Positions 17,801 through 26,573 are shown, counted from the stretch's first letter. The stretch is 64,000 nucleotides of DNA from Pseudoalteromonas aliena SW19 (GCF_014905615.1 NZ_AQGU01000026.1:62001-126000); one strand, 5' to 3'. A program made the numbers and translations. Notes: generated by a model not told the origin, from the letters alone.

Positions 17801-20167
17801 AATAAGCGTGGCTTCTTCAGGCTCAGGCTTTTCAACAAGTGCAGCCTCTTCTTCAGGCTCTGGCTCTTCTGCAAGTTCTGGCTCTTCAACAAGCGCGACT
17901 TCTTCTGCAGGTTCTGGCTCTTCAACAAGCGCGGCTTCTTCTGCAGACTCTGGCTCTTCAACAAGCGCGGCTTCTTCTGCAGACTCTGGCTCTTCAACAA
18001 GCGCGATTTCTTCTGCAGGCTCTGTTTCTTCAATAAGCGTGGCTTCTTCTTCAGGCTCTGGCTCATCAACAAGCGCGACTTCTTCTGCAAGCTCTGGCTC
18101 TTCAACAAGCGCGGCTTCTTCTGCAAGCTCTGGCTCTTCAACAAGCGCGGCTTCTTCTGCAGGCTCTGTTTCTTCAACAAGCGCAACTTCCTCAATCGGC
18201 GGCTCTATTAAACTATCGATATCGTCTATATCAAAATCGTCGTTTTCTTCTACTAGCGTATCAGCTGTACTGGTTGATGTATCATCAACGTCATTTTCAT
18301 CCGTCGCTTCATCAATTAAACTGTCGATATCGTCTATATCAAAATCGTCGTTTTCTTCTACTAGCGTATCAGCTGTACTGGTTGATGCATCATCGACGTC
18401 ATTTTCATCCGTCGCTTCATCAATTAAACTATCGATATCGTCTATATCAAAGTCGTCATTTTCTTCTACTAACGTATCGGCTGAACTGGTTGATGCATCA
18501 TCAACGTCATTCCCATCCGTCGCTTCATCAATTAAGCTGTCGATATCGTCTATATCAAAGTCGTCATTTTCTTCGATTAGCGTATCGGCTGAACTGGTTG
18601 ATGCATCATCAACGTCATTCTCATCCGTCGCTTCATCAATTAAGCTATCGATATCGTCTAAATCAAAGTCGTCATTTTCTTTCACAACCGAATCAGTTGC
18701 AGCTTCAGAGCCCACATTTGTCTGTTCTAATAAATCATCAATATCAAAGTCATCATCACCGGCAAGCTCTTCACTAAATGCTGCTATTTCATCATGAGAA
18801 TCTAAACTATCATCGTCTTCTATCCCACTTGGCTGTGCATCAAATTCAGATGAGCTTACATCCTCGTCAAATAAGCTATCTAGCTCATCACTACTTAAAA
18901 TATCGTCATTATTAGATGGTTGTGGAGCTAAATCTAAATCAATGTCTTCTTCTAAGCTGTCATCCGATGGGCTGTCAAAACCTTGTTGCATGAAAATATC
19001 AAGTTCATCATCCCCTGTATTTTCATCATCAAAAACAATGTCATCACTTAATAAACTTTCAAGGTCACCTTGATCAAGTAGGCTATCCTGATCTGTAAAA
19101 TCATCTAAATTATCATCTAATGAATCATCAAATACGGTATCTTCATCAGATAAAAGCTCATTCTCTAAGCTATCATCTAGCTGAACACTTAAATCATCGA
19201 GTGGATCAGGCACTTCCGACTCATTATCTGTATCAGTGTCTAAGTTATCATTACTGCTATAGCTTGGTGATTGTGGTAAAAAGTCATCATCTGATTCTGT
19301 ATCGGCCTCGTTATTGGCTCTTTTTCGCAAAAACATAACCACAGCAAAAATAACGAGTAGGCCTGGAATAAACATTAATAAACCAAGTACAAGCGGGTTA
19401 GATAATAATGTTCCAGTGTCAGCTTCGGTTTCTGGCACAACTTCGTTTAATTTCTGCTGAGCCAGTACTTCATTTTGTTTAGCTATTAATTCTTTGAGTT
19501 GTAATTGAATCTCACTGTCTTGTCCTAACTGTAGGCGAACACTTTCAAGTTCTTTAGAGATGCCCGTTAGCTGTTTTTTTAGATTATTATTTTCAACGAG
19601 AATTTCTTCTACATTACTTACAGAACTTTTAAACTGTTGTTGTAGTTCAACTAATTTAGTTGCCTGCTCTGTCTTAATCTCTTTTATTTCTTTTTGTAAT
19701 TCTTTTTTTGCATCATCTACATCAACTTTTCGGGCTTGAGTTACCTTAGTTTGTGCTGAGTTAATTTCTGTTTGCGTAAGCGTACCATTTTTCTTTTTCT
19801 CCCATAACGCATCGTCTTGCTCAGAGCGCTGCTTAGCTAGTTGTGTGTTTACATTTCTAATTTCAGCTAATGTGGGGATTTTTAGGTAAGCACCACTTTG
19901 CATGTGGTTTAGGTTTTGTTCTAAGAATGAGTTGGGGTTTTTGTTATACAGAGCCTGCATCACTTGATAGATACTGACAGAGTTATCAGGACGAACTTTA
20001 GCTGCTATACGCCAAAGAGTATCCGTTGGTTTAATTGGCCCAATAGATCGCTCTTGCGCACCATAGTCAACGCCTTTAGGCCCCTTCAACTGGGTACTGT
20101 CTTGAGAGTAAATAGGCGTTACTATCAATGCAGACGCTAATAAAATAAGTGTAGCTAAACCGCGCAT
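14864..20167 (-). CDS. fimV: FimV/HubP polar landmark protein with very large acidic repeat region
   Basis: FimV/HubP proteins organise the cell pole, recruiting chromosome-partition, chemotaxis, flagellar or type IV pilus factors. The 1767-residue product has a signal peptide, a LysM-like domain (about residues 40-105, PTDTLWRIAAKVRPDN), a coiled coil (about 125-240) and one transmembrane helix (about 256-282, followed by RKRANNE). About 1,400 cytoplasmic residues rich in D/E then lead to a C-terminal TPR-like FimV domain (KLDLARAYIEIDDSDSALKVIEDV). Three nested in-frame repeat systems fill the middle. The asd-fimV-truA context matches Pseudomonas fimV; size and repeats are closer to Vibrio HubP. 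AAAGGA precedes the ATG. Confidence 0.93.
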   Translation of the reverse strand: MRGLATLILLASALIVTPIYSQDSTQLKGPKGVDYGAQERSIGPIKPTDTLWRIAAKVRPDNSVSIYQVMQALYNKNPNSFLEQNLNHMQSGAYLKIPTLAEIRNVNTQLAKQRSEQDDALWEKKKNGTLTQTEINSAQTKVTQARKVDVDDAKKELQKEIKEIKTEQATKLVELQQQFKSSVSNVEEILVENNNLKKQLTGISKELESVRLQLGQDSEIQLQLKELIAKQNEVLAQQKLNEVVPETEADTGTLLSNPLVLGLLMFIPGLLVIFAVVMFLRKRANNEADTESDDDFLPQSPSYSSNDNLDTDTDNESEVPDPLDDLSVQLDDSLENELLSDEDTVFDDSLDDNLDDFTDQDSLLDQGDLESLLSDDIVFDDENTGDDELDIFMQQGFDSPSDDSLEEDIDLDLAPQPSNNDDILSSDELDSLFDEDVSSSEFDAQPSGIEDDDSLDSHDEIAAFSEELAGDDDFDIDDLLEQTNVGSEAATDSVVKENDDFDLDDIDSLIDEATDENDVDDASTSSADTLIEENDDFDIDDIDSLIDEATDGNDVDDASTSSADTLVEENDDFDIDDIDSLIDEATDENDVDDASTSTADTLVEENDDFDIDDIDSLIDEATDENDVDDTSTSTADTLVEENDDFDIDDIDSLIEPPIEEVALVEETEPAEEAALVEEPELAEEAALVEEPELAEEVALVDEPEPEEEATLIEETEPAEEIALVEEPESAEEAALVEEPESAEEAALVEEPEPAEEVALVEEPELAEEPEPEEEAALVEKPEPEEATLIEEPEPAEEAALAEEPEPEEEAALAEELELAEETALIEEPELAEEAALVEEPEPEEEAALVEEPEPEEETALLEEPELTEETALVEEPEPEEKTALVKELEPVEEQDDFSDTSETLLDPEDALEEYNDSELKSVDELLNELQQVEDESYVETPEWSTEDLDDEIEEVEVDLGDDPLADEAEPEPSLEDEILDTSNSEELVESSEQELDDTPLLEADNQLPSHSDELESDNLEDDVKDISPSQTEQDLASALSAGSDLDNLDDDFDDELLIDNDFAELDNELEGAEETQPLDLDDSQETAPDDQTSATAEPLQEDDLDDDLLIDDELAEQGSELENELGDDDELANTPPTTLDEELPENVDADTKDVSVSQTEQDLANALAEGSDLDSLEDDFDDELLIDNDLPELDAEFASDRVPENTIAAQTEQEFEIDDTDNDELLASSDENSVDDELDNELEGAEEIQPLDLDDSKETAPDDQISATAEPLQEDDLDDDLLIDDELAEQGSELENELGDDDELANTPPTALNEEITDLPENVDADTKDVSVSQTEQDLANALAAESSLDSLEDDFDDELLLDNDLPELDAEFTSDRVPENTIAAQTEQEFEIDDADNDELLASSDENSVDDELDNELEEAEETQPLDLDDSQETALDEQTSATAEPLQEDDLDDDLLIDDELAEQGSELENELGDDDELVNAPPTSLDEELPENVDADTKGVSVSQTEQDLANALAAESSLDSLEDDFDDELLLDNDFTDLDAELENSDIAEPTDLEYLDEDLSDELVNEQTNVDREAEITQAKQLGSSDIASDDELDDEFMAELTNTDFDSLLNELAEPEELSIDDSSEFDVDFDSLLKEDLGVDEPLIIEEPQVESSDVEQLGSDEFVDIDSLLEESDDAELEHEPYNDVNMDVGLGEFDALLAGENPTDVDAESGGYSAKLDLARAYIEIDDSDSALKVIEDVINKGPEEVQEEALSLKAKLK
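15565..17060 (-). repeat. Coding tandem repeats of about 520 bp in fimV/hubP
   Basis: Near-identical blocks begin at about 15565, 16084 and 16612 (periods 519 and 528 bp; the 9-bp difference keeps frame). A fourth, shortened block starts near 16995. Each encodes about 175 residues including SVSQTEQDLANAL and EQGSELENELGDDDEL. High conservation at nucleotide level points to recent duplication. Confidence 0.9.
17500..18195 (-). repeat. Coding 36-bp tandem repeats in fimV/hubP
   Basis: About 19 units of a 36-bp repeat encode 12-residue units such as EEPEPAEEAALV. Units vary by point changes and occasional 6- or 12-bp losses, always in frame. The array makes a long, extremely acidic, Pro-punctuated tract. 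Confidence 0.9.
18196..18720 (-). repeat. Coding 108-bp tandem repeats in fimV/hubP
   Basis: Five units with exact 108-bp spacing (anchor GATATCGTCTATATC at 18218, 18326, 18434 and 18542, with a variant at 18650) encode 36-residue units with the core ENDDFDIDDIDSLIDEA. The repeat resembles the acidic repeats known in HubP of Vibrio in character. Confidence 0.92.
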
Positions 20168-20511
20168 GCTGATCCTTTAATGTTTAAATGTTAACGTTGT
20201 ACCAAAAAAGTTGGCGCATAAACATTGATTATTCTTGCTGCTATCAGCCAAATAACTGACTCATATTTGTTATTACAATCTATTTTTGCTGCAAGCTCTA
20301 TTCCAATTACAAACTATAAACCAGTTGAGGCGTAATATCCATCGCAACACATTGAAAATAAATGTCTAAAAACATCATTGTAGTATAAATTTATTGAGGT
20401 TTATCAGTAGCTTTATATGTTTAACAGCACAAGTGGCAAAAAAGTGGCGGGTTTGATGTGTTAAAAGCGGCAAACAACTGTGGTTTACCGCTTAATTTGC
20501 TTACTCAAAAA
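20168..20511. other. Intergenic region between asd and fimV
   Basis: These 344 bases contain the asd terminator (20465-20493) and the upstream region of fimV. No ORF with a ribosome site and no repeat element was seen. A clear fimV promoter could not be identified by eye. Confidence 0.5.
20465..20493 (-). terminator. Probable intrinsic terminator after asd
   Basis: Stem AAGCGG-x-AAAC / GTTT-x-CCGCTT (one internal mismatch) is followed on the minus strand by TTTTAA, 18 nt past the asd stop codon. Confidence 0.75.
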
Positions 20512-21528
20512 TTATAAGTAATTGGCAGTAAGTTCTTCAGCGATCTGTACACTGTTAGTTGCAGCGCCTTTACGCGTGTTGTCACTTACAACCCACATGT
20601 TCAACCCATGAGGATGAGAAATATCAGCGCGTAATCGGCCTATATAAACAGTATCGTTACCACTAGCGTCAGAAACAGCTGTTGGGTAATCACCTTCATC
20701 ATCGATTAGCTCAACACCTGGCGCATCTTTTAATAACTGCTTAACGTGCTCAAAGTCGTAAGGCATGCGTGTTTCAATATTAATTGATTCAGAATGTCCA
20801 AAAAATACAGGAACACGTACGCACGTAGGATTAATGGCAATAGTTGTGTCACCCAAAATTTTATGAGTTTCGTTCACCATTTTCATTTCTTCACGTGTAT
20901 AGCCGTTCTCTTCAAAGCTATCAATTTGAGGTATCACGTTAAATGCTATTTGCTTTGGAAATACTTTATTATCCATAGGGCGTGCATTCATTAAATTTGC
21001 TGTTTGCTTTGCAAGTTCGTCAACCGCTTCTTTACCTGCGCCTGATACAGCTTGGTAAGTAGATACATTAATGCGGTCAATTCCGTATGCATCATAGATT
21101 GGTTTTAGTGCTAACATCATTTGAATCGTTGAGCAGTTAGGGTTCGCAATAATATTGCGATTTCTAAAATCAGCTAGGCTTGAAGCGTTAACCTCTGGCA
21201 CTACTAATGGGATTTCAAAATCATTTCTAAAGTGCGATGTATTATCTATTACAATACACCCCGCATCAGCAGCAATCGGTGCATACTTTTCAGATACACT
21301 GCCACCTGCAGAAAACAAACCTATATGCGCTTGGCTAAAATCAAAGCCTTCAACGTCAAGTACTTCAATGGTCTCACCACGAAACTTTATGTCTTCACCC
21401 GCGCTGCGGCTGCTAGCAAGTAAAAAAAGCTGATCAACTGGAAACTTACGATCCGCTAGCGTTTCAATGATTTGACGGCCTACTAAACCAGTAGCGCCAA
21501 GTACGGCAACGTTATATTTTTGCGACAT
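20512..21528 (-). CDS. asd: Aspartate-semialdehyde dehydrogenase
   Basis: This enzyme reduces aspartyl phosphate to aspartate semialdehyde with NADPH, the branch point to lysine/DAP, threonine and methionine. The 338-residue product has an N-terminal NADP motif (VAVLGATGLVGRQ) and the active-site cysteine in NPNCSTIQM (about residue 132). It occupies the position of E. coli usg, a paralogue of asd; the retained catalytic Cys supports a working enzyme. GAGG lies 7 nt before the ATG. It sits 47 nt downstream of pdxB, probably in one operon. Confidence 0.94.
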   Translation of the reverse strand: MSQKYNVAVLGATGLVGRQIIETLADRKFPVDQLFLLASSRSAGEDIKFRGETIEVLDVEGFDFSQAHIGLFSAGGSVSEKYAPIAADAGCIVIDNTSHFRNDFEIPLVVPEVNASSLADFRNRNIIANPNCSTIQMMLALKPIYDAYGIDRINVSTYQAVSGAGKEAVDELAKQTANLMNARPMDNKVFPKQIAFNVIPQIDSFEENGYTREEMKMVNETHKILGDTTIAINPTCVRVPVFFGHSESINIETRMPYDFEHVKQLLKDAPGVELIDDEGDYPTAVSDASGNDTVYIGRLRADISHPHGLNMWVVSDNTRKGAATNSVQIAEELTANYL

Positions 21529-21575
21529 ATTTCTTCCTCTATAAACGATATTAAAATAACACCGTTAGTTAATAA

Positions 21576-22697
21576 TTATTTAGCTATGGTAAAACCAAGT
21601 TGGCTAAGTGCAGCAAGTTGTGGGCTCTCACCTTGTAGCGATAAAGTACTAAACTCTCGTCTTACCGGATAGTTTTTGCGTAAACTATCAAAACCATCAT
21701 TTTCTAAATGACGAAGTAAGATTCCATCATCACGACGAACGTCATAAATTAAGTGCACTAAACGGGCAATGTCTTGCTCATTAAAATGTTGCGTAATCGT
21801 TGCGCTTGTAATAACTGGCAAGGGTAAAAAGTCATCAAGCGATTTACTTGCCTCTACGCTTTTGAGTTCACACAATTTTTGATACAGCATTTGTGTACCT
21901 CGTGCTTTTCCTTCCAGCGTATGCCCTGCAATATGCACACTGGCATAACGAACATGCTCTAGTAATTCAGTTAAAATATTGGGTTCTTTTTCCCACACAT
22001 CAAGCACTAAATCTAGATCAGCCCCAGCTTGCATTATCTCAAGTAATGCTTGATTATCAATTACATCGCCTCGGCTTGCATTAATTAGCGTAAGCCCTGG
22101 TTTAAGTGCTTTTAAGCGGGCTTTATTCATCATATGCAGTGTTTTATGTTCGCCACTTTTAACTAGCGGAACATGAAAAGTTACAATATCTGATTGCGCT
22201 AATAGCTCATCAAGCGTTACGTGGTTTTCTAATAGACCTTGCTCGTACTTGATTGGATCGCACAAAATTACGTCTACATTTAATGCTTTTAATTTTTGCG
22301 CTAAACAGTCGCCGATATTACCTACACCTACTATACCAATAGTTTGACCGCTTAATGGGCGCGCATTCTCTTGGCTTAGAGCAAATAAACTGCTAATGAC
22401 ATACTCTGCTACAGCAACAGCATTACAACCAGGCGCACTGCTAAAAGCAATATTTTTATTATTCAGTAATTGCGTATCAATATGGTCAATACCAATTGTA
22501 GCAGTGCCCACAAAGCTTAATTTATTTGCCTGTGCTAATAGTTCATGATTAACACGAGTCACTGAACGAGTAAGTAATACATCTACATCTACGAGCTGTT
22601 CAGGGGTCAATTTACGACCATCAAAACGCTCAACCTCACCAAAGTCTGCAAAGTACTGCTCAACTAAAGGCATATTTTGATCGGCAAGAATTTTCAT
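21576..22697 (-). CDS. pdxB: Erythronate-4-phosphate dehydrogenase
   Basis: PdxB oxidises 4-phosphoerythronate in the DXP-dependent pyridoxal phosphate pathway. The 373-residue product has the D-2-hydroxyacid dehydrogenase fold: the NAD motif GIVGVGNIGDCLAQKL (about residues 122-137), catalytic Arg in NASRGDVIDNQ, and His in HIAGHTLEGKARG. A C-terminal dimerisation domain distinguishes PdxB from other family members. The fabB-pdxB-asd order follows E. coli fabB-flk-pdxB-usg with flk absent. Confidence 0.95.
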   Translation of the reverse strand: MKILADQNMPLVEQYFADFGEVERFDGRKLTPEQLVDVDVLLTRSVTRVNHELLAQANKLSFVGTATIGIDHIDTQLLNNKNIAFSSAPGCNAVAVAEYVISSLFALSQENARPLSGQTIGIVGVGNIGDCLAQKLKALNVDVILCDPIKYEQGLLENHVTLDELLAQSDIVTFHVPLVKSGEHKTLHMMNKARLKALKPGLTLINASRGDVIDNQALLEIMQAGADLDLVLDVWEKEPNILTELLEHVRYASVHIAGHTLEGKARGTQMLYQKLCELKSVEASKSLDDFLPLPVITSATITQHFNEQDIARLVHLIYDVRRDDGILLRHLENDGFDSLRKNYPVRREFSTLSLQGESPQLAALSQLGFTIAK

Positions 22698-22760
22698 TAC
22701 TGCATCCGTTTAGCTTTTGTGGCCTCCATTGTAACGAACAACCTAGGCGTTACACAAACT

Positions 22761-22784
22761 AAAAAGCCGAGCAATGCTCGGCTT
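22761..22784 (-). terminator. Intrinsic terminator after fabB
   Basis: Stem AAGCCGAGC / GCTCGGCTT with an AAT loop is followed on the minus strand by a T5 run, 22 nt beyond the fabB stop codon and upstream of pdxB. Confidence 0.92.
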
Positions 22785-22806
22785 CAAGGTATTTAGTAAA
22801 AACTAA

Positions 22807-24018
22807 TCAACCTTTATATTTGCTCATTACTAAAGTAGCGTTTGTGCCACCAAAGCCAAAGCTATTAGACATTACAGTATTTAGCTCAACGTCACGACGT
22901 TCAGTAATAATATCTAACCCCGCTGCTTGCTCGTCTAACTCATCAATATTAATGGAAGGCGCAACAAAGCTGTGCTCTAACATCAATAAAGAAAAGATGG
23001 CTTCATGAACACCAGCAGCACCAAGGGCGTGCCCCGTCATTGCTTTTGTTGCACTGATCATTGGCGACTTACCACCAAACACTTCTTGAATTGCACCTAG
23101 CTCTTTAACATCACCAACAGGAGTAGATGTGCCGTGCGTATTTAAGTAATCAATACTGTCTACATCTTGCATAGCTTGGCGCATACAACGTGCAGCACCT
23201 TCACCTGATGGAGCCACCATGTCATAGCCATCTGATGTTGCACCGTAGCCAACAATTTCAGCGTAAATGTGCGCGCCACGTGCAAGTGCATGTTCTAGTT
23301 CTTCAACAACAACAATACCGCCGCCGCCAGAGATAACAAAACCATCGCGATTTGCATCATATGTGCGAGATGCTTTTTCGGGTGTTTCATTGTACTTAGT
23401 AGAAAGTGCGCCCATAGCGTCAAATTCCATTGCCAGTGTCCAATGCAACTCTTCACCGCCACCAGCAAATACCACGTCTTGCTTACCAAGCTGAATTTGC
23501 TCTACTGCATTACCAATACAATGCGCAGAAGTAGCACATGCAGAACTAATCGAATAGTTAACACCTTTAATTTTAAATGGTGTTGCTAAACAAGCAGATG
23601 TCGTACTTGCCATAGTGCGTGGCACCATATAAGGCCCTACACGTTTTACGCCTTTTTCGCGTAAAATATCAGCCGCTTCTACTTGCCATTTAGACGAGCC
23701 GCCGCCAGAGCCAACAATAATACCCGTGCGTTCGTTCGATACTTGCTCGTCAGATAAACCTGAATCTTCAATTGCTTGCGTCATCGAAATATAAGAGTAA
23801 GCAGCAGCATCGCCCATAAAGCGCATTGCTTTACGGTCAACATGTTCTTTAACGTCAATATCAATTTTGCCCGATACGTTACTGCGCAACTTATAATCGG
23901 CAAATTCTTGGTTAAAAGCGATACCGCTCTTACCTGCTTTTAACGATTCTAGTACTTCTTCTTTATTGTTACCGATACTTGATACAACACCGATACCTGT
24001 AATTACAGCTCTTCTCAT
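22807..24018 (-). CDS. fabB: 3-oxoacyl-[acyl-carrier-protein] synthase I
   Basis: FabB condenses malonyl-ACP with acyl-ACP and is required to elongate unsaturated intermediates. The 403-residue product begins [18 protein letters not shown]. The active-site Cys lies in [12 protein letters not shown] (about residue 163), and the two His in [11 protein letters not shown] and [15 protein letters not shown] chose the ATG at 24018 because AGGGA is 7 nt upstream; the 11 extra codons upstream have no ribosome site. The upstream DNA carries FabR- and FadR-like sites. Confidence 0.97.
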   Translation of the reverse strand: MRRAVITGIGVVSSIGNNKEEVLESLKAGKSGIAFNQEFADYKLRSNVSGKIDIDVKEHVDRKAMRFMGDAAAYSYISMTQAIEDSGLSDEQVSNERTGIIVGSGGGSSKWQVEAADILREKGVKRVGPYMVPRTMASTTSACLATPFKIKGVNYSISSACATSAHCIGNAVEQIQLGKQDVVFAGGGEELHWTLAMEFDAMGALSTKYNETPEKASRTYDANRDGFVISGGGGIVVVEELEHALARGAHIYAEIVGYGATSDGYDMVAPSGEGAARCMRQAMQDVDSIDYLNTHGTSTPVGDVKELGAIQEVFGGKSPMISATKAMTGHALGAAGVHEAIFSLLMLEHSFVAPSINIDELDEQAAGLDIITERRDVELNTVMSNSFGFGGTNATLVMSKYKG

Positions 24019-24077
24019 GGGTAATTCCCTTAGCTTAATACTCAATTGCATTCTATTTTACGCGAATTTAGTCACCT

Positions 24078-24093
24078 AAGTGGTCAGCTTTCT
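24078..24093 (+). promoter_or_regulatory. FadR-like half-site upstream of fabB
   Basis: AAGTGGTCAG matches the left half of the FadR operator (AACTGGTCNGACCNGTT) at nine of the ten specified or N positions; the right half is poorly conserved. It directly adjoins the FabR-like palindrome. In E. coli FadR activates fabB from an adjacent site. Confidence 0.4.
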
Positions 24094-24111
24094 AGCGTAC
24101 ACTTGTACTCT
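24094..24111. promoter_or_regulatory. FabR-like operator between fabB and mnmC
   Basis: AGCGTACACTTGTACTCT is an 18-bp imperfect palindrome (AG.GTACA CT TGTAC.CT). It matches the E. coli FabR operator pattern AGCGTACA-NN-TGTNCGCT as I recall it, at nearly every position. It lies about 75 bp upstream of the fabB start. FabR represses unsaturated fatty acid synthesis genes. Confidence 0.65.
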
Positions 24112-24196
24112 GAACCGCTAGCTTATAAATAACGCCAGACTATTTCAAAGAAAACCCGTAAAATAATAAAAAAATAGACTCTATAAATTTAAACTC

Positions 24197-26206
24197 ATGA
24201 TTAAAAACGCACATATACACTTTAATGATTTAGGCACACCCTTCGCTAATGACTTCAGTGATATTTATTTTTCTAATGGCGATGGTTTGGCTGAATCACA
24301 TTGTGTGTTTTATGAGAAAAATAATATAGATGCACGATTACAAAATCATGACCAACCACATTTTGTTATAGCCGAAACCGGTTTTGGTACTGGCTTAAAC
24401 TTTTTAAATACATGGCAACGCTTTACTGACTATCTTGCACGTCAACAAGTTCAAAATCAATTAGATAAAGATGTTAAACGCTTGCACTTTATTTCATTTG
24501 AAAAATACCCTTTGCAAATAGATGATCTAAGCCAAGCATTAAAAGTATGGCCTTCGCTAAGCTCATTTAGCGATCAATTAATAAAACGCTACCCTATTAA
24601 TTTAGCAGGATGCCATAGGCTAGAGTTTGAAAAAGGCCGTGTAATACTCGATTTATATTTTGGCGATGCGCTTGAATCAATAAATGCAATGAGTTTTTCG
24701 CAAACGGGCATTGTAGATGCTTGGTATTTAGATGGCTTTGCGCCTAGTAAAAATCCTGATATGTGGCAACAAAGTTTATTTGAATCGATGGCTAATATTT
24801 CAAGAGCGAATGCAACTTTATCAACATTTACTGCTGCTGGCTTTGTTCGTCGAGGTTTAATTGAAGCCGGTTTCAACACAACAAAAACCAACGGGTTTGG
24901 TCAAAAAAGGGATATGCTTATTGGCCAATTTGAGCATGTTAAAAACACTCAATCAGCCCCTGCTTATTTTAATCAAGATAGTAGCACGTTAAAAAATGTA
25001 GCTGTTATTGGCGGTGGTATTGCCAGTAGCTGCATTTTATATAGTTTGGCTAAACGCGGTATAGCAAGCCAGTTATTTTGCCAAGATGAACAACCCGCAA
25101 TGGGTGCATCGCACAATGTACAAGGTGCTATTTATCCTCATTTACAAGCTAAGAACTCACCTCACAGTGAGTTATTTGCACATAGCTTTTTATACGCAAA
25201 GCGCCTATATAGCGAATTACTCACTAATGGTTTTAGTTTTGATCATGATTGGTGTGGCGTACTACAGCATGCTGTCAAACAACCTCTCGCCGATAAGCAT
25301 CAGAATTTAGCACAAAAGCAACTGTGGCCAACCCAGCTAATGCGCAATGTAACCGCTGAGCAAGGCGATGAAATAGCCGGTGTAACGACAGGTTATTCAG
25401 GCGTGTTTTTTGAACAAGGTGGCTGGGTAAATCCCCCTCAACTGGTCAATGCCATGCTAAATGCAGCAAATAGCTTAACGCCATTTAAAAGTACATTTAA
25501 CTGCGATATTAAACAGCTTAAAAAAACCGAGGATGGCTGGTTTTTATTAACTAATACAGAGCAACTAGGCCCCTTTAGCGATGTCATTATTTGTGCCGGT
25601 GAACACAGTGATGCATTTGAGCAAACAAAGGCATTGCCAATTGTAGGCGTACGAGGTCAAGTTTCGCACGTTCAGGCCAGTGAACAGTCAAACAAACTTA
25701 AAACAGTGCTATGCCATAAAGGCTATTTTACCCCTGCTTATTTAGAGCATCACTGTATGGGGGCCACATTTGAAAAAAACACGAAAAGCCGTCAAGTTAC
25801 AGCCCATGACAACCAATTAAATCAAGAGCAACTTCTTAATTTTTATAAGCAAAGTGAATTTGCAACAACACTCGGTAATATCACCTCAGCTAAAGCTGCC
25901 GTACGCTGCACATTTATCGACCACCTACCAATGGCAGGGCAATGGTGCGAGCAAAGCGATTACACACAGGCTTTTGCTAATTTACGCTTGGGCAAGCGTT
26001 ATCAATATGAACCATTAAAAAAGCCACAGCAGGGTTTGCATATTTTTACAGGGTTTGGGGCACGTGCTTTATGCAGCGCACCGTTAAGTGCTGAACATCT
26101 TATCAGTTGCTTAAATAATGAGCCTCGCCCATTAAGCGAACGTGTCAGTCAGGCAATTCATCCAGCTCGGTTTATAGTACGTGATTTAATTCGTAATAAA
26201 ATTTAA
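24197..26206 (+). CDS. mnmC: Bifunctional tRNA mnm5s2U34 enzyme (methyltransferase and FAD oxidoreductase)
   Basis: MnmC completes the wobble modification mnm5s2U34. The C-terminal FAD domain removes the carboxymethyl group from cmnm5s2U and the N-terminal domain methylates the product with SAM. The 669-residue protein shows ETGFGTGLNFLNTW (SAM site, about residues 59-72), DAWYLDGFAPSKNPDMW (methyltransferase active site) and VAVIGGGIASSCILYSLAKR (FAD site, from about residue 268). Length fits the fused family. It is divergent from fabB, as in E. coli. No clear ribosome site precedes the ATG. Confidence 0.96.
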   Translation: MIKNAHIHFNDLGTPFANDFSDIYFSNGDGLAESHCVFYEKNNIDARLQNHDQPHFVIAETGFGTGLNFLNTWQRFTDYLARQQVQNQLDKDVKRLHFISFEKYPLQIDDLSQALKVWPSLSSFSDQLIKRYPINLAGCHRLEFEKGRVILDLYFGDALESINAMSFSQTGIVDAWYLDGFAPSKNPDMWQQSLFESMANISRANATLSTFTAAGFVRRGLIEAGFNTTKTNGFGQKRDMLIGQFEHVKNTQSAPAYFNQDSSTLKNVAVIGGGIASSCILYSLAKRGIASQLFCQDEQPAMGASHNVQGAIYPHLQAKNSPHSELFAHSFLYAKRLYSELLTNGFSFDHDWCGVLQHAVKQPLADKHQNLAQKQLWPTQLMRNVTAEQGDEIAGVTTGYSGVFFEQGGWVNPPQLVNAMLNAANSLTPFKSTFNCDIKQLKKTEDGWFLLTNTEQLGPFSDVIICAGEHSDAFEQTKALPIVGVRGQVSHVQASEQSNKLKTVLCHKGYFTPAYLEHHCMGATFEKNTKSRQVTAHDNQLNQEQLLNFYKQSEFATTLGNITSAKAAVRCTFIDHLPMAGQWCEQSDYTQAFANLRLGKRYQYEPLKKPQQGLHIFTGFGARALCSAPLSAEHLISCLNNEPRPLSERVSQAIHPARFIVRDLIRNKI

Positions 26207-26331
26207 TTATTGTATGCAAACAACAATATCCGCTTGCGCGTTATACTATTTTTACTCGTTTATATGATGAAGGTGGGTAAGAAGAATTACTTTAAAATAA
26301 CTCTTCTGGCAACACATGTTTTGGGGATTAA

Positions 26332-26475
26332 TTATACGCAGCTAATGCGTATGCTATCATTTATATCTGCAGAAATTTCTTGTGCATTTGCCTGATTGAA
26401 CCACGCTGAAACACCTAAAATAATGATAGAGATTATAATTAAGCTTAATTTAACACCGCTTTGTTTTGATTTCAT
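26332..26475 (-). CDS. Small hypothetical membrane or secreted peptide (47 aa)
   Basis: This short reverse-strand ORF starts at the ATG at 26475 with GGGG 5 nt upstream and encodes MKSKQSGVKLSLIIISIIIL and onward. It has a basic N-terminus and one hydrophobic helix (about residues 8-24), then the polar tail NQANAQEISADINDSIRISC. The helix followed by ANAQE could be a signal peptide with cleavage near residue 31, or a membrane anchor. A hairpin (ATACGCA/TGCGTAT, 26334-26352) overlaps the 3' end. I do not recognise a family; coding status is uncertain. Confidence 0.45.
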   Translation of the reverse strand: MKSKQSGVKLSLIIISIIILGVSAWFNQANAQEISADINDSIRISCV

Positions 26476-26573
26476 AATACCCCATTTATAATTTTTATTA
26501 GTAAGAATAGCTTTCAACACTAATGAAAATTACATGTGTTAACAAGCTGTTTTTTTAACTATTTGGTTATAAC

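Noticed and set aside
17469..18797. 442-residue Ser/Gly-rich ORF on the plus strand, plus several His/Leu-rich antisense ORFs at 15718-17061 and 17839-18777
   Set aside because: They lie opposite the acidic repeats of fimV/hubP. Repeated GAA/GAT codons produce stop-free antisense frames with low-complexity products and no ribosome sites.
20512..21528. Considered whether this is the non-catalytic Usg paralogue rather than Asd
   Set aside because: The active-site cysteine motif NPNCST and the NADP motif are intact, so a functional dehydrogenase is the better call.
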